From JANRIC01 sp033765345 (GTDB taxonomy: Bacteria; Bacteroidota; Bacteroidia; Cytophagales; Microscillaceae), in NCBI GenBank assembly GCA_033765345.1, contig JANRIC010000174.1, forward strand, positions 1 through 50,356: a stretch of 50,356 bases of DNA. Reading direction: 5' to 3'. The notes beneath the pieces were generated by a model. That model had not been told where the DNA came from and ran no database searches. It worked only from the letters and a program-made list of their open reading frames with translations. Shown here in pieces: positions 41,727 to 50,124 of the stretch (positions are counted from its first letter, which is position 1; each line of letters starts with the position of its first letter). Made by a program: the position numbers and the translations under genes.

Positions 41727-42653
41727 ATGACTTCCATAAATTCCAAATTCATTCTTCTTACATTGCTTATTTTTTTCCTGGGAAGTATCTCTCTGAAAGC
41801 CCAAGACGACCTGCTCAAAGAATTGGACAAAGAACAAGATACGCAAAAAGATTTTGTGTCGGCAACCTTCAAAGGTACTCGGCTGATCAATGGACATTCG
41901 GTAGAAACCAAGAAAAAAAAAGAATTGGATTTTCTCATTTCACACCGTTTTGGGACGCTAAATTCTGGTTTTGATGATTTATTCGGCTTGGATGCCTCCA
42001 ATATCCGCCTTGCACTGGAGTACGGCGTTACGGATTTTATTAATCTGGGGGTTGGGCGCAGTTCTTTTGAGAAAAACTATGATGGTTTCCTCAAAGTCAG
42101 GGTTTTGCGCCAAAGCCAGGGAGCCAAATCCATGCCGATCAGTCTGACGGCTTTTGCCAGTGTTGTGATCAAAACACTCAAAAGTACCGACCCCGAAGCC
42201 GACGAAAGCTTTTCGGATCGGATGTTCTACAGTTATCAGCTTTTGTTAGCCCGCAAATTCAACGAAAGGCTCTCTTTACAACTGATGCCCACGCTAATTC
42301 ATCGCAACCAAGTGCCTGCACAAACACTAGACAATGATATTTTCGCTCTAGGAGTAGGAGGGAGGTTTAAGTTTACCAAACGTATGTCTTTGAATCTGGA
42401 ATATTATTATCAGTTTAATGACATCATCCAAGGGGTAAACCAAAATGTATTGGCTATAGGTATTGACATTGAGACAGGTGGACATGTATTTCAATTACAA
42501 TTTACCAATGCTCAGGCCATGATCGAGAAAGGCTTTATCGCAGAAACCACAGGAGACTTTTTTGAAGGCGATATTCATTTTGGATTCAACATTTCCCGCA
42601 CATTTCAGTTGGGCAAATCATCCAAAAAAACGAAAGCAATCAACAATGAGTAA
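41727..42653 (+). CDS. DUF5777 family outer membrane beta-barrel protein
   Basis: The 308-residue protein has a signal peptide and a short acidic stretch (DDLLKELDKEQDTQKDFV). It matches DUF5777: FVSATFKGTRLINGHSVETKKKKELDFLISHRFGTLNSGFDDLFGLDASNIRLALEYGVTDFINLGVG. Alternating hydrophobic strands continue to the end, which is not a perfect C-terminal aromatic. It is predicted to be an outer membrane barrel of unknown role. It is last in the cluster; a rho-independent terminator follows 48 bases later. Confidence 0.88.
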   Translation: MTSINSKFILLTLLIFFLGSISLKAQDDLLKELDKEQDTQKDFVSATFKGTRLINGHSVETKKKKELDFLISHRFGTLNSGFDDLFGLDASNIRLALEYGVTDFINLGVGRSSFEKNYDGFLKVRVLRQSQGAKSMPISLTAFASVVIKTLKSTDPEADESFSDRMFYSYQLLLARKFNERLSLQLMPTLIHRNQVPAQTLDNDIFALGVGGRFKFTKRMSLNLEYYYQFNDIIQGVNQNVLAIGIDIETGGHVFQLQFTNAQAMIEKGFIAETTGDFFEGDIHFGFNISRTFQLGKSSKKTKAINNE

Positions 42654-42700
42654 ATAAGATAACTTGTTTGCAGATGTAGGATTCATCCTATTACTTGAAT

Positions 42701-42735
42701 AAAGCCCCCCCAGATTGAAGGTTGGGCTTTTTTTG
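42701..42735 (+). terminator. Rho-independent terminator closing the envelope cluster
   Basis: AAAGCCC (42701-42707) pairs with GGGCTTT (42724-42730) and is followed by further T residues (TTTTTTT in all). It separates the DUF5777 gene from the convergent minus-strand genes. Confidence 0.85.
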
Positions 42736-42752
42736 TACCAAATGATTGATCA

Positions 42753-42911
42753 TTATAAATTCGTCCAGGTTTCACTTTTCCATTCTTTGAGAGTTTTGTT
42801 TTCTTCATCAAAAGCTGCTCCTACCAAGACAATTTCTTTTTGTTTGTGAAGGTATTTTTCAAAATATTTTCTGGCGTGGATTTGTGCCAGGGCTTCATCC
42901 GCGGTAGTCAT
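42753..42911 (-). pseudogene. C-terminal remnant of a PD-(D/E)XK nuclease (AAA-ATPase-like/DUF1703 family)
   Basis: A 52-codon frame reads MTTADEALAQIHARKYFEKY... GAAFDEENKTLKEWKSETW. This closely resembles the last strand-helix-strand of the Bacteroidota AAA-ATPase-like/PD-(D/E)XK nuclease proteins (A-x-x-Q-I...Y-x-x-K-Y...LVG-x-x-F...R/T-x-x-x-W). The rest of that protein of about 500 residues is missing: immediately upstream is the stop codon of the DUF2071 gene, 1 base before the ATG. It is most likely the tail of a lost accessory gene, though translation as a 52-residue peptide through the DUF2071 transcript is possible. Confidence 0.6.
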
Positions 42912-42912
42912 T

Positions 42913-43623
42913 TTAAAGAATGGTACGCTTAGGCTCTACGGCGATCTCTGAGCCTTCTGCCAGCATTACAGATGCGGCTTGTTGGCGGTTTAAGAATTCA
43001 AATTTTTGTCCGTACACTACCCCGAAATCCACCTCAATCTCGTGATGAAGCACTTCATAGGTCATCCAGCGTGGGTGGGTGACCTGGTATTCATTGGTTT
43101 TTTGGTCGTTTATGCGGGCATATCCCCAATAATGCTCTGTAATGAATTCGGTTTCGCTGCCTGCTTCGATTTCCTTTGCTTTTTTATTTGCCAGCACGTG
43201 CAAGGTCTGCCAGGCTGATTCTTTTTTCCAATAATAGCTGACCTGGAGCTGCGTTTCGGTTTCGCTCCAGACGTGCTTCATGGGCAATGCTTCATAGTTT
43301 TCTCCATAAAGGGTATTGGCCACCCAGGAGATCGCTGACCTCGGTACGATTTCTTTGATAAAAACCACGCCTCTTTTCCATGCCTGTCCTTCTTTTCTAC
43401 GGACATAAAAGCGAAGATTTACCTCTTCAAAATGCGTATGAAAAGGAATCTTCAGCCCCAATACCTGTGTATCTACAAACTTAAAACCTACCAGACTCAC
43501 ATAACACTTGCCCTGCCATAAGTCCAACTCCGTACCAAAAGGCACAAATTCAGTCAAAAGTGCGGGTTCAATCACGTAATTTGCCAGGATCAATTTTCTC
43601 CAGGCTGCTTTTAAAAAACTCAT
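42913..43623 (-). CDS. DUF2071 (YqjF-like) family protein
   Basis: The 236-residue soluble protein matches DUF2071. Family signatures are LTEFVPFGTELDLWQGKCYVSLVGFKF, HTHFEEVNLRFYVRR and GVVFIKEIVPRSAISWVANTLYGENYEALPM. YqjF-like proteins have an acetoacetate decarboxylase-like fold, but no enzymatic activity is established. Its stop overlaps the nuclease remnant by spacing of 1 base. The 5' side holds an unusual nested inverted repeat instead of a recognisable promoter. Confidence 0.88.
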   Translation of the reverse strand: MSFLKAAWRKLILANYVIEPALLTEFVPFGTELDLWQGKCYVSLVGFKFVDTQVLGLKIPFHTHFEEVNLRFYVRRKEGQAWKRGVVFIKEIVPRSAISWVANTLYGENYEALPMKHVWSETETQLQVSYYWKKESAWQTLHVLANKKAKEIEAGSETEFITEHYWGYARINDQKTNEYQVTHPRWMTYEVLHHEIEVDFGVVYGQKFEFLNRQQAASVMLAEGSEIAVEPKRTIL

Positions 43624-43640
43624 CGTGTTTTGGTTTAATG

Positions 43641-43763
43641 AGGTTCTTTATGATTTTACTTGAAGATAAATCTATTCAAACGACAAGGTCGCTCAAAGCG
43701 ACCTTGTCGTTGCCCTTCTTAATGTGTAAATAAATAAGTTTCAAGTAATTTCATAAAGAGCCT
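43641..43763. repeat. Nested inverted repeat of about 123 bp
   Basis: The outer arms (43641-43664 and 43740-43763) are 24 bases each and match as inverted copies at 21 positions. Inside lies a perfect 13-bp hairpin, CGACAAGGTCGCT (43681-43693) and AGCGACCTTGTCG (43697-43709), with a CAA loop. The size, symmetry and position between genes suggest a miniature mobile or REP-like element. It has no coding capacity. A 22-codon frame beside it (43764-43829, minus, GTG start) may be another small gene remnant. Confidence 0.6.
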
Positions 43764-43842
43764 TTAATGATTTAATTCGCTAGCAATCATCGCATGAAGC
43801 TCCTGCACCTCTGCAACAGCTATCTTCACGTTTTAAATTTAT

Positions 43843-46809
43843 TTAAATACCTATCCGAAGTAAAAGAAACTCAAATTTATTGTCTTCCCCTCTGAATGGA
43901 TTTTTCAATTTATAGCTGTATCGTGCTCCTAATTCCACTTCTAGCAATCGAAAGGCACGTACATCAAAGGTAAGTTCAAGTCCGGCAGAGCTCAGATTAA
44001 CTTTGGCAGGAGTTCCGGCATCATTAAATACATCCTCGGTATAGTTAGCATAATCAAGAAAAAGATTAGCTTTTATACTTTTGATGAATAGAAAAGAAGC
44101 CACCGGAATATCAGGAAAAATCAGTGGGAAACCATAATTAAATCCTACTTTAAATATATCATCGCTGATTACACTGCCGAAACCACGAGGATAAAAGAAT
44201 AAATTTCGAAATTTGTAATTGTCCTTAAACTCCTCGGCCTGATAAGCCAGATTGATCTGAGTGCTGTGATTTCTTGCGATTCCCGGCAGAAAAATATCCA
44301 ATCTTGCTAAAAAAACATCTCCTTCCACGGCATGATTGCCCAAAGTTTTACGGTATCTAATATCCCAGAAGTGTGCAAATCGGGGATTATAATTTTGAAT
44401 TGCCGCCGCTTGTTGGCTTCCATACCTAAGCCTGAGATCGATGGCTGAAAATACGTCACTTACCGGAGGACCGTAGAATGAAGACTGAAAACTTCCTGGA
44501 TTATTCACTCTGAATAAACTAGGCTCAATAGAAGGGTCTCTGTAACGATTGGCTGTTTCTATGTTTAGCACATGAAAATCAGCATTGAGCCTAAGTCGAT
44601 TAAAAAAGCTGTTGCGCCCCAAATTAAAAGGAAGTTCCAGACCTATGTACACATCATTTTCCACCCATTCTTCATTAAAGAGCGTCAGAAATACCGTAGT
44701 ATCACTAGCTTGGTCAAAAATTCCAAAAGTACGCTCCCGATTAGACCGGCTATACCCTATGTTGATCACCGGAAAAAGCTCCGCATACGTCAGGTCGGCC
44801 GAATAAGTAAATTCGCTTTCATTGGCATTGTAAGTGATACCAAGCTGGGTAGAGAACGTACTGAATTTATTATCGGATAGAAGCCTTAGTCCATAAGTCG
44901 GCGGGAAAAGCGTGGGTAGTAAACTATGTGGATTGATGATCCCACTCCATTTTTTAAATTTGCGAACCTCTAGTTTTTCATTCGGGATTTTGGAAATGAT
45001 GCTTCCGCCCTCCTGCGCTGCAATTTTTTCAAAATAAGTGATGCTGCTTTTTTCTTGATTTGGATTATAAATTTTCCAGGTTTCGGGTTTGATCTCGATC
45101 TCAGCCAGGTCAAAGCCCATTCTGGTAAAATCACTATAGACCAGTTTGCTGCCATCCTGAGAAACCGAAGGCTGAAAAGCTCCCAATCGTACCGAAGTAA
45201 CCTGATAGAGGGTAGATTCACCCAGTTTCACAGCAAAAATATTGTTGATGCCTGTATATGCGCCCGAAAAATAGATATATGCTCCATGGGCAAAGGGTGC
45301 TGTGAGCTGAAAGGTAGTTTTTTCGCCAAGTTGTTGGCTTTGTCCGTTTTGGGTATCGGTCAGTTGAATCCAGTTAGACTCGCCTTGTTGGGCTACCATC
45401 ACTACCCTCTGATCGTCATCGAGCCAACGGGGCATAGAGAGAAATATATTTTCGGGATTTTCTATTTTTTGTACGACGGTGCCATCAAAGACGCTCAGAA
45501 TTACGAGGCTGTATTTTAAATCTTCGGTCACCTCAATGGCTGCGATTTGAGTGCCTGCTCGATTGAGTGCTGGTGAAAAATAACGACTTTCGGAGGTGAG
45601 TTTGCGCTTGGTATCGCTACGCAAATCGTAGATTTTGATGATAGAATAATTACGATTGCCCCAGCGCGGATGATAAGTCCATTCTGCCCAGCAAATCAAA
45701 GCACCATTGGTAGAAAGTGAGGCATTGCGGGTGCTGTAATTGCCAGGGGTAAAAAGCATTTTTTCTTCTCCTTGGGGGTTGATTTTACAAATCGTGCGGA
45801 TTTGATCAAAGCCTTGTTTTTCGGCGACGATGCCATCAGCTTCTGCCCCCAGATATTGAGGCAGCGAATAATTGGTGATTGTTTTTTTGGGTTTAGTGTT
45901 GATTTTTTTGAAAGGTGTAAGCGTAAGTTTGTTTTCTTGTGCCTTCCAGGTACTATCCAATTCTTTGATCATAGCTCGGTACATCTCCGGAGTACGTAGC
46001 CCAGTTCTACGGTTTAGGCTATGGCTGAGAGGATAAAAAAGACCTTTGTATTTTACGGCATCGTTGAGTACGTTTTTCCATATCTCTTGCCCGAAGTGAT
46101 TGCGGGCGTAGGCAGTCATGTAATAGCCCAGATTGTAGTGATTGGGTACAAAATCTCGGAGTGAACCTGCCGAAGCTTTCTCATAATTATATGTTTTGTT
46201 GTCCAAGATCAAAGAGCGGTATTCCATGTCAAATTCGGGAAGCCGCCCTCTACCTGCCTGTGAGAGGGCAGTTTCGGTCACTACGGCATCTCCTTCAAAA
46301 AACCAACGAGGCAGGGCAGTTCCGGCTACTCCCCCCCAAGCCCAAGAGCCGAGCGTATTTTTGGCAAGCCAAGTAATACCTTTGCGAGAATTGGAAAACT
46401 GTAGTACGTGGCGGTATTCGTGGATGGCCAGCATGTCGATCCAATCGGCGGTACCGTTAAAATTAAATTGGGGAGGTGTGGTATAAAACTCAGAACGAAA
46501 AGGTCCGACCGTTACAAAACCATTGGGTATGGTGGTTTGATTTTGTAATAAAATACTGACTTTTTGAGGTTTGTCGCCGATGCTTTGGTTTTGGTTGTTC
46601 CAAAGGTAATGAACGGTATTTGCTACACGTTGCCCTTGTTGTTCAAGCCCCTGTGGGAAGATTACTTGAACCTTGTCAGTATTGATTTGTTGCCATTTAA
46701 GGCGGAGGGGGTTAAGCCCCAAAGGGTTGGAAGGTACTTGTGCTTTAAGCGTAGAAAAGCAAATGAGGAAAAGAATTATTTTTGGAAAAATGCTTTTATT
46801 CATATTCAT
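43843..46809 (-). CDS. Exported protein with gluzincin-like motif, WD40-like propeller and C-terminal barrel
   Basis: The 988-residue protein has a signal peptide (1-23). An N-terminal region contains HEYRH at 130-134 with a downstream Glu172 in ALPRWFFEGDAVVTE, the zinc pattern of M1/M61-type (peptidase_MA-like) gluzincins. Residues about 320-600 are TolB/PD40-like propeller blades (YFSPALNRAGTQIAAIEV, QPSVSQDGSKLVYSDF). The last about 350 residues have alternating strands like an outer membrane or surface-antigen barrel and end in EFLLLRIGI. It probably sits in the outer membrane with the catalytic-like domain outside or in the periplasm. Whether the zinc site is active is unknown. The ATG at 46803 is an alternative start. 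It is divergent from a two-component system. Confidence 0.8.
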   Translation of the reverse strand: MNMNKSIFPKIILFLICFSTLKAQVPSNPLGLNPLRLKWQQINTDKVQVIFPQGLEQQGQRVANTVHYLWNNQNQSIGDKPQKVSILLQNQTTIPNGFVTVGPFRSEFYTTPPQFNFNGTADWIDMLAIHEYRHVLQFSNSRKGITWLAKNTLGSWAWGGVAGTALPRWFFEGDAVVTETALSQAGRGRLPEFDMEYRSLILDNKTYNYEKASAGSLRDFVPNHYNLGYYMTAYARNHFGQEIWKNVLNDAVKYKGLFYPLSHSLNRRTGLRTPEMYRAMIKELDSTWKAQENKLTLTPFKKINTKPKKTITNYSLPQYLGAEADGIVAEKQGFDQIRTICKINPQGEEKMLFTPGNYSTRNASLSTNGALICWAEWTYHPRWGNRNYSIIKIYDLRSDTKRKLTSESRYFSPALNRAGTQIAAIEVTEDLKYSLVILSVFDGTVVQKIENPENIFLSMPRWLDDDQRVVMVAQQGESNWIQLTDTQNGQSQQLGEKTTFQLTAPFAHGAYIYFSGAYTGINNIFAVKLGESTLYQVTSVRLGAFQPSVSQDGSKLVYSDFTRMGFDLAEIEIKPETWKIYNPNQEKSSITYFEKIAAQEGGSIISKIPNEKLEVRKFKKWSGIINPHSLLPTLFPPTYGLRLLSDNKFSTFSTQLGITYNANESEFTYSADLTYAELFPVINIGYSRSNRERTFGIFDQASDTTVFLTLFNEEWVENDVYIGLELPFNLGRNSFFNRLRLNADFHVLNIETANRYRDPSIEPSLFRVNNPGSFQSSFYGPPVSDVFSAIDLRLRYGSQQAAAIQNYNPRFAHFWDIRYRKTLGNHAVEGDVFLARLDIFLPGIARNHSTQINLAYQAEEFKDNYKFRNLFFYPRGFGSVISDDIFKVGFNYGFPLIFPDIPVASFLFIKSIKANLFLDYANYTEDVFNDAGTPAKVNLSSAGLELTFDVRAFRLLEVELGARYSYKLKNPFRGEDNKFEFLLLRIGI

Positions 46810-46890
46810 GTATTTTGACCCCTTAAATTAATACCAATAGTTGAAAAATTATCTATGAAGCAACTTCAAATTATTTTCAGAATTAGATCA

Positions 46891-46898
46891 TATTTTTG
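46891..46898 (+). promoter_or_regulatory. Possible -7 element for the OmpR-type operon
   Basis: TATTTTTG matches TAnnTTTG and lies 17 bases upstream of the ATG at 46916. No TTG is at the usual spacing upstream. Confidence 0.4.
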
Positions 46899-46915
46899 TA
46901 ACAAAACTTGCTGAA

Positions 46916-47593
46916 ATGAAGATACTGATTGTAGAAGATGAAAAGGAACTGCGGGATACCATCTGCACTTATTTGGAAAATGAAGGTTTTATTTGTGAGA
47001 AAACGGCTCATTATGAAGATGCTTTGGAAAAAGTACAGGTGTATACGTATGACCTTGTCGTGTTGGACATCACGCTTCCCGATGGAAATGGGCTGAATTT
47101 ACTCAGGTATCTCAAAAATCAGCGTATTCAGAGTGGGGTACTTATTGTATCGGCCAAGGATTCGCTGGAAGATAAATTGACAGGACTAGAGTTGGGTGCC
47201 GATGATTATATCACCAAACCATTTCATTTGGCTGAATTAAATGCCAGGGTAAAATCCATTATTCGCCGAAAAAATTTTGACGGCAACAATGAGGTGATCT
47301 TCCAGCAACTCAAAATAGACATCAGTAATACGGAAGCATGGGTCAATGAACAACTTCTAGAGCTCACCCGCAAGGAATATGAGCTACTCATTTACTTTAT
47401 TCATAATCAAAACAGGGTACTGACCAAAGAAGCTATTGCAGAACACTTGTGGGGAGATCACATGGATATGGCTGATTCTTTTGATTTTATTTATACACAT
47501 ATCAAGAACCTTCGCCGTAAAATTCAGGAAAAGGGGGGAGATAATTATATCAAAACAGTTTACGGAATGGGTTATAAATTTGCCGCATCATGA
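46916..47593 (+). CDS. OmpR-family response regulator
   Basis: The 225-residue protein has a receiver domain (1-118) with Glu7-Asp8-Glu9, phosphoacceptor Asp51 in LVVLDITLP, and Lys in DYITKPFHL. A winged-helix DNA-binding domain follows (about 128-225; LELTRKEYELLIYF, FIYTHIKNLRRKI, IKTVYGMGYKF). Its stop overlaps the start of the kinase gene (ATGA at 47590-47593), so the pair is translationally coupled. The target genes are not known; the divergent 988-residue gene is one candidate. Confidence 0.95.
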   Translation: MKILIVEDEKELRDTICTYLENEGFICEKTAHYEDALEKVQVYTYDLVVLDITLPDGNGLNLLRYLKNQRIQSGVLIVSAKDSLEDKLTGLELGADDYITKPFHLAELNARVKSIIRRKNFDGNNEVIFQQLKIDISNTEAWVNEQLLELTRKEYELLIYFIHNQNRVLTKEAIAEHLWGDHMDMADSFDFIYTHIKNLRRKIQEKGGDNYIKTVYGMGYKFAAS

Positions 47594-48828
47594 AATTACT
47601 TACAAAAACCACGATTTATCACTTGCTTTTGTCTATGGCTTTTTTTTGTATTGGTGGGATGATTTCCTATCAATTGATTTTTATGTGGATTGACCAAGAC
47701 GTAAACGAATATTTCGACTTCAAAGAATCCAAAATTCGGGAGAGAATCCTGCAAGGCGAAGAAGTAATGAGTGAGCGTTATCGTGCTATTCCTCTTGACA
47801 AGCCCCTGCTCATTCCCGATAAAATCATTGACACTACTATGTTTAATGGTACTTGGCATGCACCTTATAAGAAAAAGACCATGGTCAGAGTCGTAAACGG
47901 TCAACTGTATCACATTACTATTTTTAAATATTTTGACGAGCAGAATGATGAAATAGAAGCCGTAATCGGTACGGTATATTATCTGGCTGTCGGTTTTTTG
48001 ATTATTTTTGTGGTCTTTAATTATTTTCTTTCCCGCAGGATATGGCTGCCTTTTAATCATACCCTTCAAGAAATCAAAAATTTTAAAATCCGGGAAAACC
48101 GACCTTTGGTATTGCAGCCCACTAATATTTACGAGTTTCAGGAGCTCAACCGACTGGTGCTTGATATGACCGGACAAATCCAGCGAGATTATAACAATCT
48201 CAAGGAATTCACTGAAAACGCCTCGCATGAAATCCAAACGCCGTTAGCCATTATCAAAGTGAAGCTTGAGATGTTGTTGAGTACCGGCGAATTAAGCACT
48301 GAGCAAAGTAAACTCGTACAATCTGCTTATACTTCTACCTCCCGACTTTCTCAACTGGGCAAGGCTTTGGCCTTAATTACACGCATCGAGAATCACGAGT
48401 TTGAAGACCACGTAAAGGAAGTGAACCTCAATCAGATACTTGAAAGCCATTTGGATAATTTTGAAGAAATCATTCGCCTGAAAGGAATCACCCTAGAGAC
48501 AGACCTCGACCTCGATGTATCCGTACAAATGGCACCTTTGCTGGCGGATATTCTTTTTTCCAATCTGATCAAAAATGCTGTCAAACACAACTTAAACCAG
48601 GGAATCATCAGCCTGCATTTAAGTCCGTATTCTTTTACAATCTGTAATACAGGGAAACCGCCCAAAGGATCAACGGATTTGTTCTTTGAGCGATTCCGCA
48701 AAGATAACCAGGCTTCTAATTCGTTGGGGCTTGGACTGGCTATTGTCAAAAAAATCTGCGATGTAAGTGGTTTTGAGATTCATTATGCTTACGAAAACGA
48801 TTTGCACACCATTACGATTAGGTTTTAG
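47590..48828 (+). CDS. HisKA-type sensor histidine kinase
   Basis: The 412-residue membrane kinase has two transmembrane helices (about 8-32 and 132-152) bracketing a periplasmic domain of about 100 residues. The phosphoacceptor His213 is in NASHEIQTPLAIIKVKLEML (HisKA). The ATPase domain has the N box FSNLIKNAVKHN and the G box SLGLGLAIVKKI. It resembles RprX-like sensors of Bacteroidota. The signal is unknown. It ends 2 bases from the convergent gene at 48831. Confidence 0.95.
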   Translation: MKLLTKTTIYHLLLSMAFFCIGGMISYQLIFMWIDQDVNEYFDFKESKIRERILQGEEVMSERYRAIPLDKPLLIPDKIIDTTMFNGTWHAPYKKKTMVRVVNGQLYHITIFKYFDEQNDEIEAVIGTVYYLAVGFLIIFVVFNYFLSRRIWLPFNHTLQEIKNFKIRENRPLVLQPTNIYEFQELNRLVLDMTGQIQRDYNNLKEFTENASHEIQTPLAIIKVKLEMLLSTGELSTEQSKLVQSAYTSTSRLSQLGKALALITRIENHEFEDHVKEVNLNQILESHLDNFEEIIRLKGITLETDLDLDVSVQMAPLLADILFSNLIKNAVKHNLNQGIISLHLSPYSFTICNTGKPPKGSTDLFFERFRKDNQASNSLGLGLAIVKKICDVSGFEIHYAYENDLHTITIRF

Positions 48829-48830
48829 GC

Positions 48831-49244
48831 TTAATTCAACCAACTAATAGCATCGTTGATATTGTCAAAATATCTGGTTTCGAAGCTTTTTTCATGATTT
48901 GTTTGTTGCATTTCATCGATCGTTTGTTGTACGGCCAGATTGGCAAAAAACTCCTTAGGAATGATCAGTGCCATTTTTTCAAGTCCACCATCCAAAAGGC
49001 GTTTGTTGAATTCCTGAGATGTCCATTCCTGCAAAGTAGGCGAAATAGCAAAAGCAAATTCTTTGGTATCACCCAGCCACTTTTTTATGTTATTTTTTAG
49101 AATAAACCCAGAAATGGTCATGAGCAAATCTTTATATTCTTTATCGGACATGGCTTCGGTTTTTGAAGACCATTCTACGGAAAGCAAAGCAGAGGGCTGA
49201 TCCCAGCTTACTTTTAAGAAATCGTTTTGAAGTATTTTTTCCAT
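48831..49244 (-). CDS. SpoIIAA/STAS-like hypothetical protein
   Basis: From the ATG at 49244 this encodes 137 residues (MEKILQNDFLKVSWDQPSALL...). The pattern of a hydrophobic strand (LLSVEWSS), helix (EYKDLLMTISGFI), strand (KKWLGDTKEFAFAI), helix (LQEWTSQEFNKRL), strand (LEKMALIIPKEFF) and a final ARYFDN-like segment (FETRYFDNINDAISWL) fits the SpoIIAA/STAS-like fold. The frame is open to 49301, but those extra residues do not fit the fold, and a -7-like element is at 49271-49278. The role is unknown. Confidence 0.75.
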   Translation of the reverse strand: MEKILQNDFLKVSWDQPSALLSVEWSSKTEAMSDKEYKDLLMTISGFILKNNIKKWLGDTKEFAFAISPTLQEWTSQEFNKRLLDGGLEKMALIIPKEFFANLAVQQTIDEMQQTNHEKSFETRYFDNINDAISWLN

Positions 49245-49270
49245 AAGAGCTTTAAATATCAATGTATACT

Positions 49271-49278
49271 CAAAAATA
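49271..49278 (-). promoter_or_regulatory. Possible -7 element for the SpoIIAA/STAS-like gene
   Basis: TATTTTTG on the minus strand matches TAnnTTTG and lies about 27 bases before the ATG at 49244. This supports the shorter form of the gene. A TTG is present upstream but only 12 bases away, so the -33 element is uncertain. Confidence 0.4.
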
Positions 49279-49346
49279 GCCCAAAGCATACAATTAAGCA
49301 CTTTGAAAGTTTTTAATTTCTTGCAAGTGTGGGTTTTGAGAGGAAA

Positions 49347-50048
49347 TCAAAAATTAAAACCGACCCTCGTTACCCAGGGTGTGCCTCGCCACGAGATACC
49401 GCTTTGATGATTGATATTATAAAGAATAGTAGCTGAAAAACCCGAGCGGCTATTTCCAATACTTTGAAAAAAACCTCCTCCCACCAAAGGAGCTAACTGC
49501 CACTGACGATCAATACGACCCTGATTCTCATTAAAATATTCAACATTCATGCCCTCTAGTTCAGCCCATATAAATGCCTGCGGTACTACAAAATACTGCC
49601 CATAACTGCGTGCGCCGTAGTAACTTCCCTTGATATTGCCCAGATTTACAAGTATTCCATTCACCAATCCCACAATATCATTACCTTTATAATAGAGATA
49701 ATTCCCGCCAAAACCTGCCACAAATCGCTCAGTGAAGCGATAACCCAACAAGGGAGAAAGGTCAATGACGGTGGGGTTTCCGAAAGAAAAACCGGTATTA
49801 CCGCCTAGGGTCAGTCTTTGCCAAAAACTTTGTTCCGCTAATTCACTGGGTTTGACCCTGGATTTTTTTTCTTTTTCGCTTTTTTGTGTTGTAGGGGTAG
49901 ATGTGGTAGGATTGGGATTTTTTTGGGTGGATGTGCTGTCTTTTTTGGCTTGTCCATTGCGTTTTTCTTTGGGTACATATTGCCCAAAAGTGCTTTCTGA
50001 GACAGTGATCACGGTGATTAGAATAATAAAATAGAGTTTCAATTTCAT
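49347..50048 (-). CDS. Outer membrane beta-barrel-like hypothetical protein
   Basis: The 233-residue protein has a signal peptide (MKLKLYFIILITVITVSESTFGQ). A low-complexity Lys/Ser/Thr/Pro linker follows (about 25-70; NPNPTTSTPTTQ). Residues 75-233 look like a small barrel: alternating strands such as LTLGGNTGFSFGNPTVIDLSPLLGYRF and LAPLVGGGFFQS, ending in TRVGFNF with the C-terminal Phe expected of outer membrane proteins. The linker could cross or bind the peptidoglycan layer. No specific family is recognised. Confidence 0.75.
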   Translation of the reverse strand: MKLKLYFIILITVITVSESTFGQYVPKEKRNGQAKKDSTSTQKNPNPTTSTPTTQKSEKEKKSRVKPSELAEQSFWQRLTLGGNTGFSFGNPTVIDLSPLLGYRFTERFVAGFGGNYLYYKGNDIVGLVNGILVNLGNIKGSYYGARSYGQYFVVPQAFIWAELEGMNVEYFNENQGRIDRQWQLAPLVGGGFFQSIGNSRSGFSATILYNINHQSGISWRGTPWVTRVGFNF

Positions 50049-50124
50049 GGTTTTTCTTTGTTATTTTATTTTGGCTAGAAAATATGATTTTTTCTTAAAT
50101 ACTGATAACTTCGGAGAAGTCATT

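Noticed and set aside
41186..42001. Minus-strand open frame of 271 codons
   Set aside because: It covers parts of the YceI and DUF5777 genes, both clearly coding on the plus strand.
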